This document shows positions 25,397 through 33,700 of a stretch of DNA of 64,000 nt, in pieces. The position numbers were made by a program, and so were the translations under genes. The first letter of the stretch is position 1. Each line of letters begins with the position of its first letter. Source of the DNA: an uncultured Mycoplasmatota bacterium (GTDB lineage: Bacteria; Bacillota_I; Bacilli_A; RF39; UBA660). Location of the stretch: NCBI GenBank assembly GCA_900553395.1, contig USDJ01000005.1, positions 1 to 64,000 on the forward strand. The letters run 5' to 3'. The notes under the pieces are model-generated. The model was not told where the DNA came from. It made no database searches and saw only the letters and a program-made list of their open reading frames with translations.

Positions 25397-26560
25397 TCAT
25401 CTGCAAATTATATATAAAAGTGATAGTGAAAATATAACCAACATTATAATACCATTAATAATATCTACTTTTTGACTTTTATATTTTACACCAACTGCCA
25501 TAGATGATAGAATTCCACCTATAAGTCCACCTAGATGAGCAAAAGCATTTATTCCTGGAATAAATAGTCCTACTGATAAATTTAAAATTATAAGAGGTAT
25601 TATTTGACTCTTAATTACACTACTTAAATATACTCTATAATAATATCCAAAATATACTAGGGATCCAAGCAAGCCGAATATAACTCCACTTGCACCCACG
25701 CTTACAATATTATCTTGTAAAAATGGCATTGAAAGTAAATTACCGATAACACCACTTGCTAGAAATATTATTGTATATTTTACTCTTCCATAAAAGCTTT
25801 CTAATTGTGGACCTATAACATATAGCGAATACATATTACATATCAAATGAAAAATACTTGCGTGTAAAAATATTGAACTAAATAATCTATAGAATTCTAA
25901 ATTTGAATCAAAAGTAGATAAATTGACTAATCCGCCATATTTATATAAAACATTAGCATCTACATCTATAAAATTTCTAGATAATAAAGATGTCATAATA
26001 TACATAAATAAGCATATTCCCATAAATATATATGTTATGATAGGCTTTTTCTTAGAAAAAACCTCTTCTGCTTTTTTAGTTTCATCAAAGTTTTTCTTGT
26101 TTATATCATCTGTTAATTTTATAAATAGTTCAAGTCCTTCTTCTTTAGAATTTTCTACTTCCATAATATTCGGAAACTTATCAAGTATAAAAGAATATTT
26201 AGATATGTCATCTAACTCTTTTATATTTGCGCACTCTATGTTATCGAACTGCTTATTTTCTAAATTTACATTATCTCCTAAATTAACAAAAATACTTAAA
26301 GTACTCATTTTAAAGGAGAACATTTTTCGCTTTATCTTCTTTAATATTTGCTTAGTTCTGAATATGTCAAAATCCAGTTGCTCATTATTATGTATATAAT
26401 TCGAAACAATCCTTATTATTTTATAATCAGCTTCACTATTCTCTAGCCAAATTTCGTCTTTCGCTCCGTGAAGGATTACAGGATTATAACCACACTCGGT
26501 AATAAAATAATGAAGAAGTTTCATTACTATTTCATCATTTTTATTTAAAGTAATATTCAT
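25397..26560 (-). CDS. Rhomboid family intramembrane serine protease
   Basis: 387 residues. A cytoplasmic N-terminal domain of about 170 residues is followed by about seven membrane segments. The catalytic serine is in GASGVIFGLLG near residue 286 and the histidine in FAHLGGLIGG near 340; HASIFHLICNMYSLYVIG is the HxxxN-type entry motif. This resembles the YqgP/GluP type, which cleaves membrane proteins. It uses a TGA stop. Divergent from tspO. Confidence 0.93.
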   Translation of the reverse strand: MNITLNKNDEIVMKLLHYFITECGYNPVILHGAKDEIWLENSEADYKIIRIVSNYIHNNEQLDFDIFRTKQILKKIKRKMFSFKMSTLSIFVNLGDNVNLENKQFDNIECANIKELDDISKYSFILDKFPNIMEVENSKEEGLELFIKLTDDINKKNFDETKKAEEVFSKKKPIITYIFMGICLFMYIMTSLLSRNFIDVDANVLYKYGGLVNLSTFDSNLEFYRLFSSIFLHASIFHLICNMYSLYVIGPQLESFYGRVKYTIIFLASGVIGNLLSMPFLQDNIVSVGASGVIFGLLGSLVYFGYYYRVYLSSVIKSQIIPLIILNLSVGLFIPGINAFAHLGGLIGGILSSMAVGVKYKSQKVDIINGIIMLVIFSLSLLYIICR

Positions 26561-26617
26561 CCAATCACCCTTGTTATTATTTTAATACATTTATCATAAG
26601 ATGTAAAGAGGTGTTAC

Positions 26618-27073
26618 ATGAAAAAAATTTTTAAGTTTCTTATCATTTTACTTCCATGGTTTATCGGTGGAATATTATTTAAAAGCGATATTATATTTTA
26701 TAAATATTTAAATAAGCCTAGTTTTGCACCTAAACCTATTATATTTACAATAGTATGGCCTATTTTATATATTTTAATATCAATAAGTATTTATAAAATA
26801 TATAAAAATAACAATTATAAAGACACACCAGAATATAATAAAGCTCTACTCGTAAATTATTTTTCTAATCAAATTTTCTCTTTTCTATTTTTTACTATAA
26901 AAAGTCCATTTTTGGCACTAATAGATACATTTATCGTTTTTATAACATCACTATTTTTATACTATGAAACTAAAGAAATAAATAAAAATTCTTCTAAGTT
27001 TTTAATACCATATATATTATGGAACACATTTGCTCTAGCACTAATAACTTCAATATTTTTTCTTAATATATAG
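26618..27073 (+). CDS. tspO: TspO/MBR family membrane protein
   Basis: 151 residues with five hydrophobic segments. LPWFIGGILF, KPSFAPKPIIFTIVWPILYILI is the TspO core (P-S-x-x-P and W-x-x-L-Y); a late NTFALALITSI fits segment 5. TspO proteins bind tetrapyrroles and related ligands. Single plus-strand gene, convergent with the next gene without spacing. Confidence 0.88.
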   Translation: MKKIFKFLIILLPWFIGGILFKSDIIFYKYLNKPSFAPKPIIFTIVWPILYILISISIYKIYKNNNYKDTPEYNKALLVNYFSNQIFSFLFFTIKSPFLALIDTFIVFITSLFLYYETKEINKNSSKFLIPYILWNTFALALITSIFFLNI

Positions 27074-27514
27074 TTAGTATTCATAAACTATTTCACTATT
27101 TTCAGATAACAACATCATTTCATATTCACTTAAGCACTTTTTTATTTTTAAATATATGTTGTTATTTTTTATTAAAACATTAACTTTATTTAATAAGCAT
27201 TTAGGAATATCATCAACTAAATATAAAAAATCTTTATTATCTTTTACTATTCTCATATCGACCTGATTTTTATAATAATCATAATAATCTAGCTCTTCTT
27301 TTTCCAAATGAAATATAACTCCATAATACTTATCTACATATACATATACATCATAAAATCCCTCTATATGTATATCATACTTGTCTCTTAAAGTTATAAA
27401 CATTTTTTTTAAATATTTTTCAAGATCTTCCTTTTTATCAAAATTCACATTTTTTAATATTTTTTTCTTTACATATATATCTAATGTAAACTCATCAATA
27501 AACTTAATGTTCAT
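27074..27514 (-). CDS. Uncharacterised acidic protein
   Basis: 146 residues, rich in Tyr, Lys and Asp, no membrane segment or known motif. A KIKKCLSEYEMMLLSENSEI tail is helical. Only a short gap and the engB terminator separate it from engB, so it is probably transcribed separately. Confidence 0.6.
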   Translation of the reverse strand: MNIKFIDEFTLDIYVKKKILKNVNFDKKEDLEKYLKKMFITLRDKYDIHIEGFYDVYVYVDKYYGVIFHLEKEELDYYDYYKNQVDMRIVKDNKDFLYLVDDIPKCLLNKVNVLIKNNNIYLKIKKCLSEYEMMLLSENSEIVYEY

Positions 27515-27543
27515 ACAAATCCACCTAATTTATAGTATGAAAA

Positions 27544-27570
27544 AAAGAACAATTAGCTACATTGTTCTTT
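27544..27570 (-). terminator. Terminator of engB
   Basis: 10-bp stem AAAGAACAAT/ATTGTTCTTT overlapping the engB stop, followed by a T run on the minus strand. Confidence 0.7.
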
Positions 27571-28138
27571 CAATTTTATCATAAACTTCTTTTTTACCAA
27601 TTTTAGTTACATTAGAAAATAATACAAAGTCATCACCTACTACTAAATCTAAATCCTCTAAAATTGCACCTCTCTGTTTTTGCTGCAAAGTTATTCCAAC
27701 CTTATCAGTTTTAGTAGCTACTATCGTAACTGGTATTTTGTAATATTTTAAATAATTATACATCATTAAATCATCATTAGATGGTTTATGTCTGAAATCT
27801 ATTAACATAAATACTTGTTTTAAGTTTGGCCTATTTTTTAAATAATCTTCCATCATTAGACCAAATTTTTTTTGCTTTTTCTTACTTAGCATAGCAAATC
27901 CATAACCTGGAGCATCAACTAAATAAAATTTATCATTAACAAGATAAAAATTAATAGTCTGAGTTTTTCCAGGTGTAGCTGATATTCTAGCAAAGTTTTT
28001 TCTATTTATTAAAGTATTAATAAAACTACTCTTTCCAACATTACTCTTACCTACGAGTAAATATTCAGATTTTTCATCAGTAGGATATTGACTGCGTCTT
28101 ACCGCACTAATTTTTAAATCAACAGACGTAATTTTCAA
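27557..28138 (-). CDS. engB: Ribosome biogenesis GTPase EngB (YsxC)
   Basis: 193 residues. G1 GKSNVGKSSFIN at about 27-38, TPGKTQTINFY (G2), DAPGYGFA (G3), ATKTDK (G4). EngB is needed for assembly of the large ribosomal subunit. Monocistronic, with a consensus promoter and its own terminator. Confidence 0.96.
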   Translation of the reverse strand: MKITSVDLKISAVRRSQYPTDEKSEYLLVGKSNVGKSSFINTLINRKNFARISATPGKTQTINFYLVNDKFYLVDAPGYGFAMLSKKKQKKFGLMMEDYLKNRPNLKQVFMLIDFRHKPSNDDLMMYNYLKYYKIPVTIVATKTDKVGITLQQKQRGAILEDLDLVVGDDFVLFSNVTKIGKKEVYDKIERTM

Positions 28139-28168
28139 AGTACTTCACTCCCTTAAAAAGATGTTCTA

Positions 28169-28197
28169 ATTATAACATGTTATGATTTTTTTGTCAA
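28169..28197 (-). promoter_or_regulatory. Promoter of engB
   Basis: Perfect TTGACA (28192-28197), 17-base spacer, perfect TATAAT (28169-28174). Confidence 0.8.
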
Positions 28198-28254
28198 AAA
28201 GTAATATTTTAAGTCTAATATATAAATAAAAAAAATCGACATATGCCAATAAAA

Positions 28255-28512
28255 CTAATCATCTTCAAATATACCTTCACATAATTCATCCATTGTTACA
28301 CCTAATATTTTAGCAATTTTATACATAGAATAAAAAGATAGAGACTTTTGTCCACCTAGGCTCACTATATGTCTTAAATATTCATAGGATATATCAATCT
28401 CTTCAGAAAATTCCATTAAATTAACTTTTTTATCCTTACACATTTTTCTAACATTAGTACCTACTATATATTGAACATCATCCTTACTTTTAAACCTTTT
28501 AATATTCTGCAT
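28255..28512 (-). CDS. XRE-family helix-turn-helix regulator
   Basis: 85 residues from the ATG at 28512, preceded by GGTGGT; an upstream ATG at 28527 is less likely. The IVGTNVRKMCKDKKVNLMEF-SEEIDISYEYLRHIV segment is a Cro/CI-type domain with KIAKILGVTMDELCEG at its end. Target unknown; it stands next to the divergent sporulation genes. Confidence 0.8.
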   Translation of the reverse strand: MQNIKRFKSKDDVQYIVGTNVRKMCKDKKVNLMEFSEEIDISYEYLRHIVSLGGQKSLSFYSMYKIAKILGVTMDELCEGIFEDD

Positions 28513-28585
28513 ACTACCACCACACATATTATCTCATGTTTATTTTTTACTTGTATGCAAACAGATTATTTGCAAACTTTAAGTA

Positions 28586-28613
28586 ATATTTTGGTTTTAT
28601 ATAAATATACTCT
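28586..28613 (+). promoter_or_regulatory. Possible sigma-E-like promoter of spoIIIAH
   Basis: ATATT at 28586-28590 and TATACTCT at 28606-28613, 15 bases apart, resemble the mother-cell sigma-E pattern (ATATT, CATACAAT). Match is partial. Confidence 0.4.
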
Positions 28614-28636
28614 ACTAGATAGGACGGGAGGATTTT

Positions 28637-29140
28637 ATGATAAATAAAAGAAGTTTATGGTTTTTAACTTTATTTAGTTTAATTTTAATATTAAGCATAT
28701 ATTATATAACTATGCCAAGTGAATTACTGCTTACAGGTAATACTAATAATATAAAAACAGATGACAAAGATAAAACTACTATATCTATAGAAGAAAGTGA
28801 TATATTAGTTGCTCTAAGGGTAGAGTCAGATGAAGAAATGACTAAAGAAATAGAAGACCTTCAGTCTGTTTTAACAAACACAGAGTCTACTGTAGATGAA
28901 AAAAACAAGGCATATGAAAAAATAAAAAAGCTTAATGATACAAGAGGAGAAGAAGAAAAACTTGAGGGTCAAATTAAACAAACCTACAAATTAGATTCAT
29001 TTGTAAAGATTAATGATAACGAAATTAAAGTTACCGTGAATAGTTCAGAACATAATGAAAAATTAGCAAACAATATTATGAGAACAATTCAAGCTAATTA
29101 TGAGGACTCTAAATATATAACAGTAAAATTTCAAAAATAA
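28637..29140 (+). CDS. spoIIIAH: SpoIIIAH-like sporulation protein
   Basis: 167 residues: one N-terminal membrane anchor (~6-26, LWFLTLFSLILILSIYYIT), a variable linker, and a C-terminal SpoIIIAH-type domain with a long acidic helix and a KIKKLNDTRGEEEKLEGQI segment. SpoIIIAH with SpoIIQ forms the mother cell-forespore channel. Here it is a single gene rather than part of a spoIIIAA-AH operon. A GGGAGG Shine-Dalgarno precedes the ATG. Confidence 0.8.
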   Translation: MINKRSLWFLTLFSLILILSIYYITMPSELLLTGNTNNIKTDDKDKTTISIEESDILVALRVESDEEMTKEIEDLQSVLTNTESTVDEKNKAYEKIKKLNDTRGEEEKLEGQIKQTYKLDSFVKINDNEIKVTVNSSEHNEKLANNIMRTIQANYEDSKYITVKFQK

Positions 29141-29160
29141 CTCAGAAAAGAGTTATTTTT
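29133..29160 (+). terminator. Terminator of spoIIIAH
   Basis: AAAAATAACTC/GAGTTATTTTT stem with a 6-base loop and further T residues, overlapping the stop codon. Confidence 0.75.
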
Positions 29161-29176
29161 TTAGGCCCGCATAATC

Positions 29177-29203
29177 ACTAAATATGTAAATCTACATAAA
29201 ATA
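29177..29203 (+). promoter_or_regulatory. Possible sigma-K-like promoter of gerE
   Basis: AC at 29177-29178, 16 bases, then CATAAAATA at 29195-29203, fitting the late mother-cell sigma-K pattern (AC, CATAnnnTA). Confidence 0.5.
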
Positions 29204-29246
29204 ACATGAGAAAATATAAACCACTCTATTAGGAAGTGAGGGAAAA

Positions 29247-29453
29247 ATGAAAAAAAGTATTTTAACTAAAAGAGAAAAACAAGTCTTTGAAATGTTAATT
29301 ACAAATAAAACAACAAAAGAAATAGCAAGTAAATTAAGTATAAGCGAAAAAACAGTTAGAAATCATATTTCAAATGCTATGCAAAAACTAGGAGTTAAAG
29401 GAAGAGCAAGCGCTGTAGTAGAATTATTAAGGTTAGGAGAAATCTCTTTATAA
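29247..29453 (+). CDS. gerE: Spore transcription regulator GerE
   Basis: 68 residues, a single LuxR-type helix-turn-helix: LTKREKQVFEMLITNKTTKE and ISEKTVRNHISNAMQKLGVK. It resembles Bacillus GerE almost end to end. GerE controls spore-coat and other late mother-cell genes. GTGAGGG Shine-Dalgarno; own terminator. Confidence 0.93.
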   Translation: MKKSILTKREKQVFEMLITNKTTKEIASKLSISEKTVRNHISNAMQKLGVKGRASAVVELLRLGEISL

Positions 29454-29473
29454 AACGTATTTTTATACGTTTT
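29452..29473 (+). terminator. Terminator of gerE
   Basis: AAAACGTAT-TTTT-ATACGTTTT hairpin plus TTT directly after the gerE stop. Confidence 0.75.
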
Positions 29474-29499
29474 TTACATATATTTTTATAGGTGATATT

Positions 29500-30456
29500 A
29501 TGCTAAAAAGAATTTATACAAAAAAGTTAATAATATGTACTATTACACTATTTGCTTTATTTTTAATATATATTATTCCTGAAAAAAAAGAAGAAATAAA
29601 AATCAAAGAAGAAATAAATTACGTTAATAAAAATATTGAAACATCCCCAATTTTTCTTCTAGACAAAAATAACTATTTAGCAAGTACTAGAATAGTTACA
29701 ACAAAAAAAGACATTGAGGGTTTAGCTACTGAATTAATTGAAGCTCTTATAATTGATGGTAATATGCAAGATAACATACCACCAGGTTTTAAAGCAATTT
29801 TACCAACCAACACTAAAATATTAAGTCTAAGCTTTAAAGATAATATAATAAAAGTTAATTTTAATAAAGAAGTTTTAAATACTAACAAAGAAAATGAAGA
29901 AAGAATTATAGAAGCAATAGTATACACATTAACTGGCTTAGAAAATGTTAAATTTGTAACTATATATGTAGATGGAGAAATTCTAACTAAGTTACCACAA
30001 ACAAAAATAAATCTTCCTGCTACTCTAACAAGAAGAATAGGAATAAATAAAGAATACAATGTTAATAGTACAAATAACATAAGTAAAACAACAATATATT
30101 ATATAAGTGAACATAATGATCAAGAATATTATGTACCAGTTACAAAAGTAAATAACGATTCAAGAGATAAAATTGAAATTATAGTAGATGAATTAAGCAG
30201 TAATAATGTTTACAAAACTAATTTAATGAGCTACTTAAATAATAATACTAAAGTATTATCTGTAAACGAAGATAACAATGAAATAGTGGTAAATTTTAAT
30301 AGTGCTATTTTTAATGACATAAACACAAAAGAAATATTAGAGGAAGTAATATACACAATTTCTCTTTCTATAAATGATAATTATGACGTTTCAAGCATTG
30401 TTTTTAATGTAGAAAATGAAGAAATTTACAAAAGTGTTAACAAAAGTATTGAATAA
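29500..30456 (+). CDS. gerM: GerM-like protein with two GerMN domains
   Basis: 318 residues. N-terminal membrane anchor (~11-26, ICTITLFALFLIYIIP) without a lipobox Cys, then two GerMN repeats: the first includes PPGFKAILPTNTKILSL and VKVNFNKEV-like IIKVNFNKEVLN; the second includes LMSYLNNNTKVLSVNE and IVVNFNSAIF. GerM in Bacillus is a lipoprotein helping sporulation and germination. It follows spoIIIAH and gerE on the plus strand. Confidence 0.85.
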   Translation: MLKRIYTKKLIICTITLFALFLIYIIPEKKEEIKIKEEINYVNKNIETSPIFLLDKNNYLASTRIVTTKKDIEGLATELIEALIIDGNMQDNIPPGFKAILPTNTKILSLSFKDNIIKVNFNKEVLNTNKENEERIIEAIVYTLTGLENVKFVTIYVDGEILTKLPQTKINLPATLTRRIGINKEYNVNSTNNISKTTIYYISEHNDQEYYVPVTKVNNDSRDKIEIIVDELSSNNVYKTNLMSYLNNNTKVLSVNEDNNEIVVNFNSAIFNDINTKEILEEVIYTISLSINDNYDVSSIVFNVENEEIYKSVNKSIE

Positions 30457-30477
30457 ATTTAAAAATTATTATATAAT
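30449..30477 (+). promoter_or_regulatory. Promoter of tRNA-Arg
   Basis: TTGAAT (30449-30454), 17 bases, TATAAT (30472-30477). The -35 box overlaps the gerM stop codon. Confidence 0.65.
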
Positions 30478-30500
30478 TATCTTGTTCCTTGGAACGAGAT

Positions 30501-30577
30501 GTCTCAGTAGCTCAGCTGGATAGAGCATCGCCCTTCTAAGGCGAGTGTCAGGGGTTCGAATCCCTTCTGGGACACCA
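30501..30577 (+). tRNA. tRNA-Arg (anticodon TCT)
   Basis: 77 nt with encoded CCA. Acceptor GTCTCAG/CTGGGAC, D-stem GCTC/GAGC, anticodon stem TCGCC/GGCGA with loop CTTCTAA, T-stem AGGGG/CCCTT with TTCGAAT loop. The TCT anticodon reads AGA, the main Arg codon in this AT-rich genome. Confidence 0.97.
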
Positions 30578-30587
30578 TGTTAATAAT

Positions 30588-30616
30588 AACTTGGATTTAA
30601 TATCCAAGTTTTTTTC
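30588..30616 (+). terminator. Terminator of tRNA-Arg
   Basis: 9-bp stem AACTTGGAT/ATCCAAGTT followed by a T run. Confidence 0.8.
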
Positions 30617-30628
30617 TTTAGCAACACT

Positions 30629-30657
30629 AAAAGGGAGCCATTAACGCCTCCCTTTTA
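30629..30657. terminator. Terminator downstream of polC
   Basis: AAAAGGGAG and CTCCCTTTT arms around a 10-base loop, with T-rich sequence on either side; probably ends polC on the minus strand. Confidence 0.55.
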
Positions 30658-30717
30658 TTTACTTTAGTTTCTTAATTATCCATCATATCATCCACTATCA
30701 GTATATAACATATTTCT

Positions 30718-33700
30718 TTAATCGAATAAACTTAATTGATTGGACTCACTCATACCATTAAATATTCCCATAAGTTTCATTTTGTCCATAAGTGTTCCCG
30801 AAATTTTAGCTCTATACTGAACTTCTTCTATACTAAGAAAGCTCCTTTTTTCTCTTTCTTCAACTATTTTTTTAGCAACTGTATCTCCTAGGCCATCTAT
30901 ACTTGAGAAAGGTGGATAAATACTTTTATCATCTCTAACTCCCCAAGTTGTGGCATTACTTTTATTTAGATCTACTGGTAAAAATTGTATTCCTCGAGCT
31001 GTTGCCTCAAGACAAACTTTCAAACTTTCAAGTTGACCTAATTCTTTATTAGTTGCTTCATATCCTTTATTTTGTATTTCCAATATTTTTGCCTTTATTG
31101 CATCATATCCTTTTATCATAACTTCTACATCTACATCTGTAGCTTTTGATGTAAGCCATGATGCATAGAAGTATACTGGCATATGAACTTTATACCAAGC
31201 TATTCTGAAAGCACTTATTACATATGCTGCTGCGTGTGCTTTAGGGAACATATACTTTATTTTGTGACAAGAATCTATAAACCATTCTTCTATTCCAGCG
31301 TCTTCCATAGTTTTTTTATGAATTGCCCAAGTATCTGGATCTTTTGATGCTTTACCTTTACGTACAAATTCCATTATTTTAAATGCTTTAATTGGAGCTA
31401 CTCCTTTATACATTAAGTAAACCATAATATCATCACGACATCCAATTACCTCTTTAAATGGAACAATATTGTTCTTAATTAGTTCCTGAGCATTTCCTAA
31501 CCATACATCGGTTCCGTGTGATAATCCAGATATTTTTATAAGTTCAGCAAATGTTTTTGGCTTAGTTTCTGCTACCATTCCTATTGTAAATGGTGTTCCG
31601 AATTCCGGTATACCAAGTGTACCTGTTTGACACATTATTTGCTCATTAGTTACTCCTAATGCTTTAGTACTTGTAAAAATACTCATAGTATCTTTATCAT
31701 CTAGTGGTACCTTTAAAATATCAGTTCCAGTTAAGTCTTGAATCATACGAAGTTGTGTTGGATCTGAATGCCCTAATATATCAAGTTTTAACAAATCTTG
31801 GTCTATTGCATGGTAATCAAAGTGAGTGGTTCTCCAAGCACTATTAGGATCGTCAGCTGGATACTGGAAAGGAGTAAAATCTGAGACATCCATATAATCT
31901 GGTACTACTACTATTCCTCCTGGATGTTGACCTGTTGTTCTTTTAACTCCTGTACATCCTTGCGCTAATCTCTCTATTTCAGCAGTACGCATTACAATAT
32001 TTTTATCTTCACAATACCCTTTTACAAAGCCAAATGCTGTTTTATCAGCTACTGTACCAATAGTTCCTGCTCTATAAACATTATCTACACCAAATAAAAC
32101 CTTAGTGTATTCGTGAGCTGAAGCTTGATTTAAATCTGAGAAGTTTAAGTCTATATCTGGAACTTTGTCCGCATTAAATCCTAAGAATGTCGCAAATGGC
32201 ATGTCTTGTCCATCTTTATACATATCATTTCCGCAATCCGGACATTTTTTATCAGGTAAATCGAATCCACTCGAATAATCTGCTCCTAATTCTTTACCAT
32301 TTTCATCTTTAAATATACTCTTTTTACAATTTAAACACCTATAATGAGCTGGAAGTGGATTTACTTCCGTTATTCCCATCATAGTAGCTACAAAGCTTGA
32401 ACCTACAGATCCACGGGAACCTACCAAATATCCATCATCATTTGAATGCTTTACAAGTCTTTGCGCTATTAAGTAAATTGGATCGAATCCTCCTCCGATT
32501 ATACCTCCAAGTTCTTTTTTTAACTTCTTATTTAAAGACTCATCATTTAACTCTCCATCATCTTCAGTCCAATTAGAGCTTATATATTTTTTTAACATTT
32601 CTTTTACACTATCAAAGCCTGCTATAATTACATTATGTACTTTTTCAAATGTAAGAGCATTCATTTCTTCTTGTGATATATTAGGATTTTCTATTTTTAC
32701 ATTATCACTGCAACATTTATAAACTATATCACCATATAATTCTTTTGCTATTCTTTCTTCTATATTAAATGGAAGTGGATCACCATACCAATCACTAGCC
32801 TTAGAGTAAACTAAGTCAGTAACAACCCTAGGACAATCCAGATAAGACTTACCATCATCACTTTTAACTCTAGGAGAAAATGGAATTCCACCAGTATCTA
32901 TTATTACCTCTATCTCCTCAACTTCATCAAGTACTTTATTAGTATTTAAAACAACTATTTCATATGCTAAATCATCACCTAAGAATTCAAAATCATTAAG
33001 CATTTCTCTTGTTGTTCTGAAATGTTGTGATGGTATTTTTGTAATGCTACTCTTAGCTAGTGGATGTCTTCCTCCACCTGGTACTTTTTGATTTACAATA
33101 ATCTCCCTATATATTTTATCTTCTCTTTTAAAATGATGTACATCTCCAGTTGCAACTATTATTTTTCCAGATTGTTTTGTAGCTTCTACAATTTTTCTTA
33201 TATGATTCTCAAGTTCAAGTTGATCTTTAAAATCGCTAGTTTGTATTAAATGACTATATACTTCTGGAGGCTGAACTTCTACATAATCATAAAAATTTAT
33301 TATATTAGTTAATTCCTGTCCCTCTTTGCTTCTGGCTTCTATAAATACTTCTGATTCATAGCAACCACTTCCTATTAGAAGTCCTTCTCTTAATTCTTCA
33401 AGTTTACTTCTTAGAATTCTAGGAGTTTTATATAAATAAACGGTGTTTGCTAAAGAGATTATTTTAAATAAATTTTTTAACCCTGTTTTATTTTTAGCAA
33501 TGGCATTAAAATGAAATGTTCTACCAAATTTATGTATTTCATCTTTAGAAATCAATTTATCTAAGTCAGATATAGTTTTAAAATTCTGAGAAATTAATTT
33601 TTGCAACATTTTATGAAATACTAAAGCAGTACCCTCAGCATCGTAATCTGCCCTATGATGAGCATCTTCTTCCCAAGGAACATTATATCTTTTAACTAAC

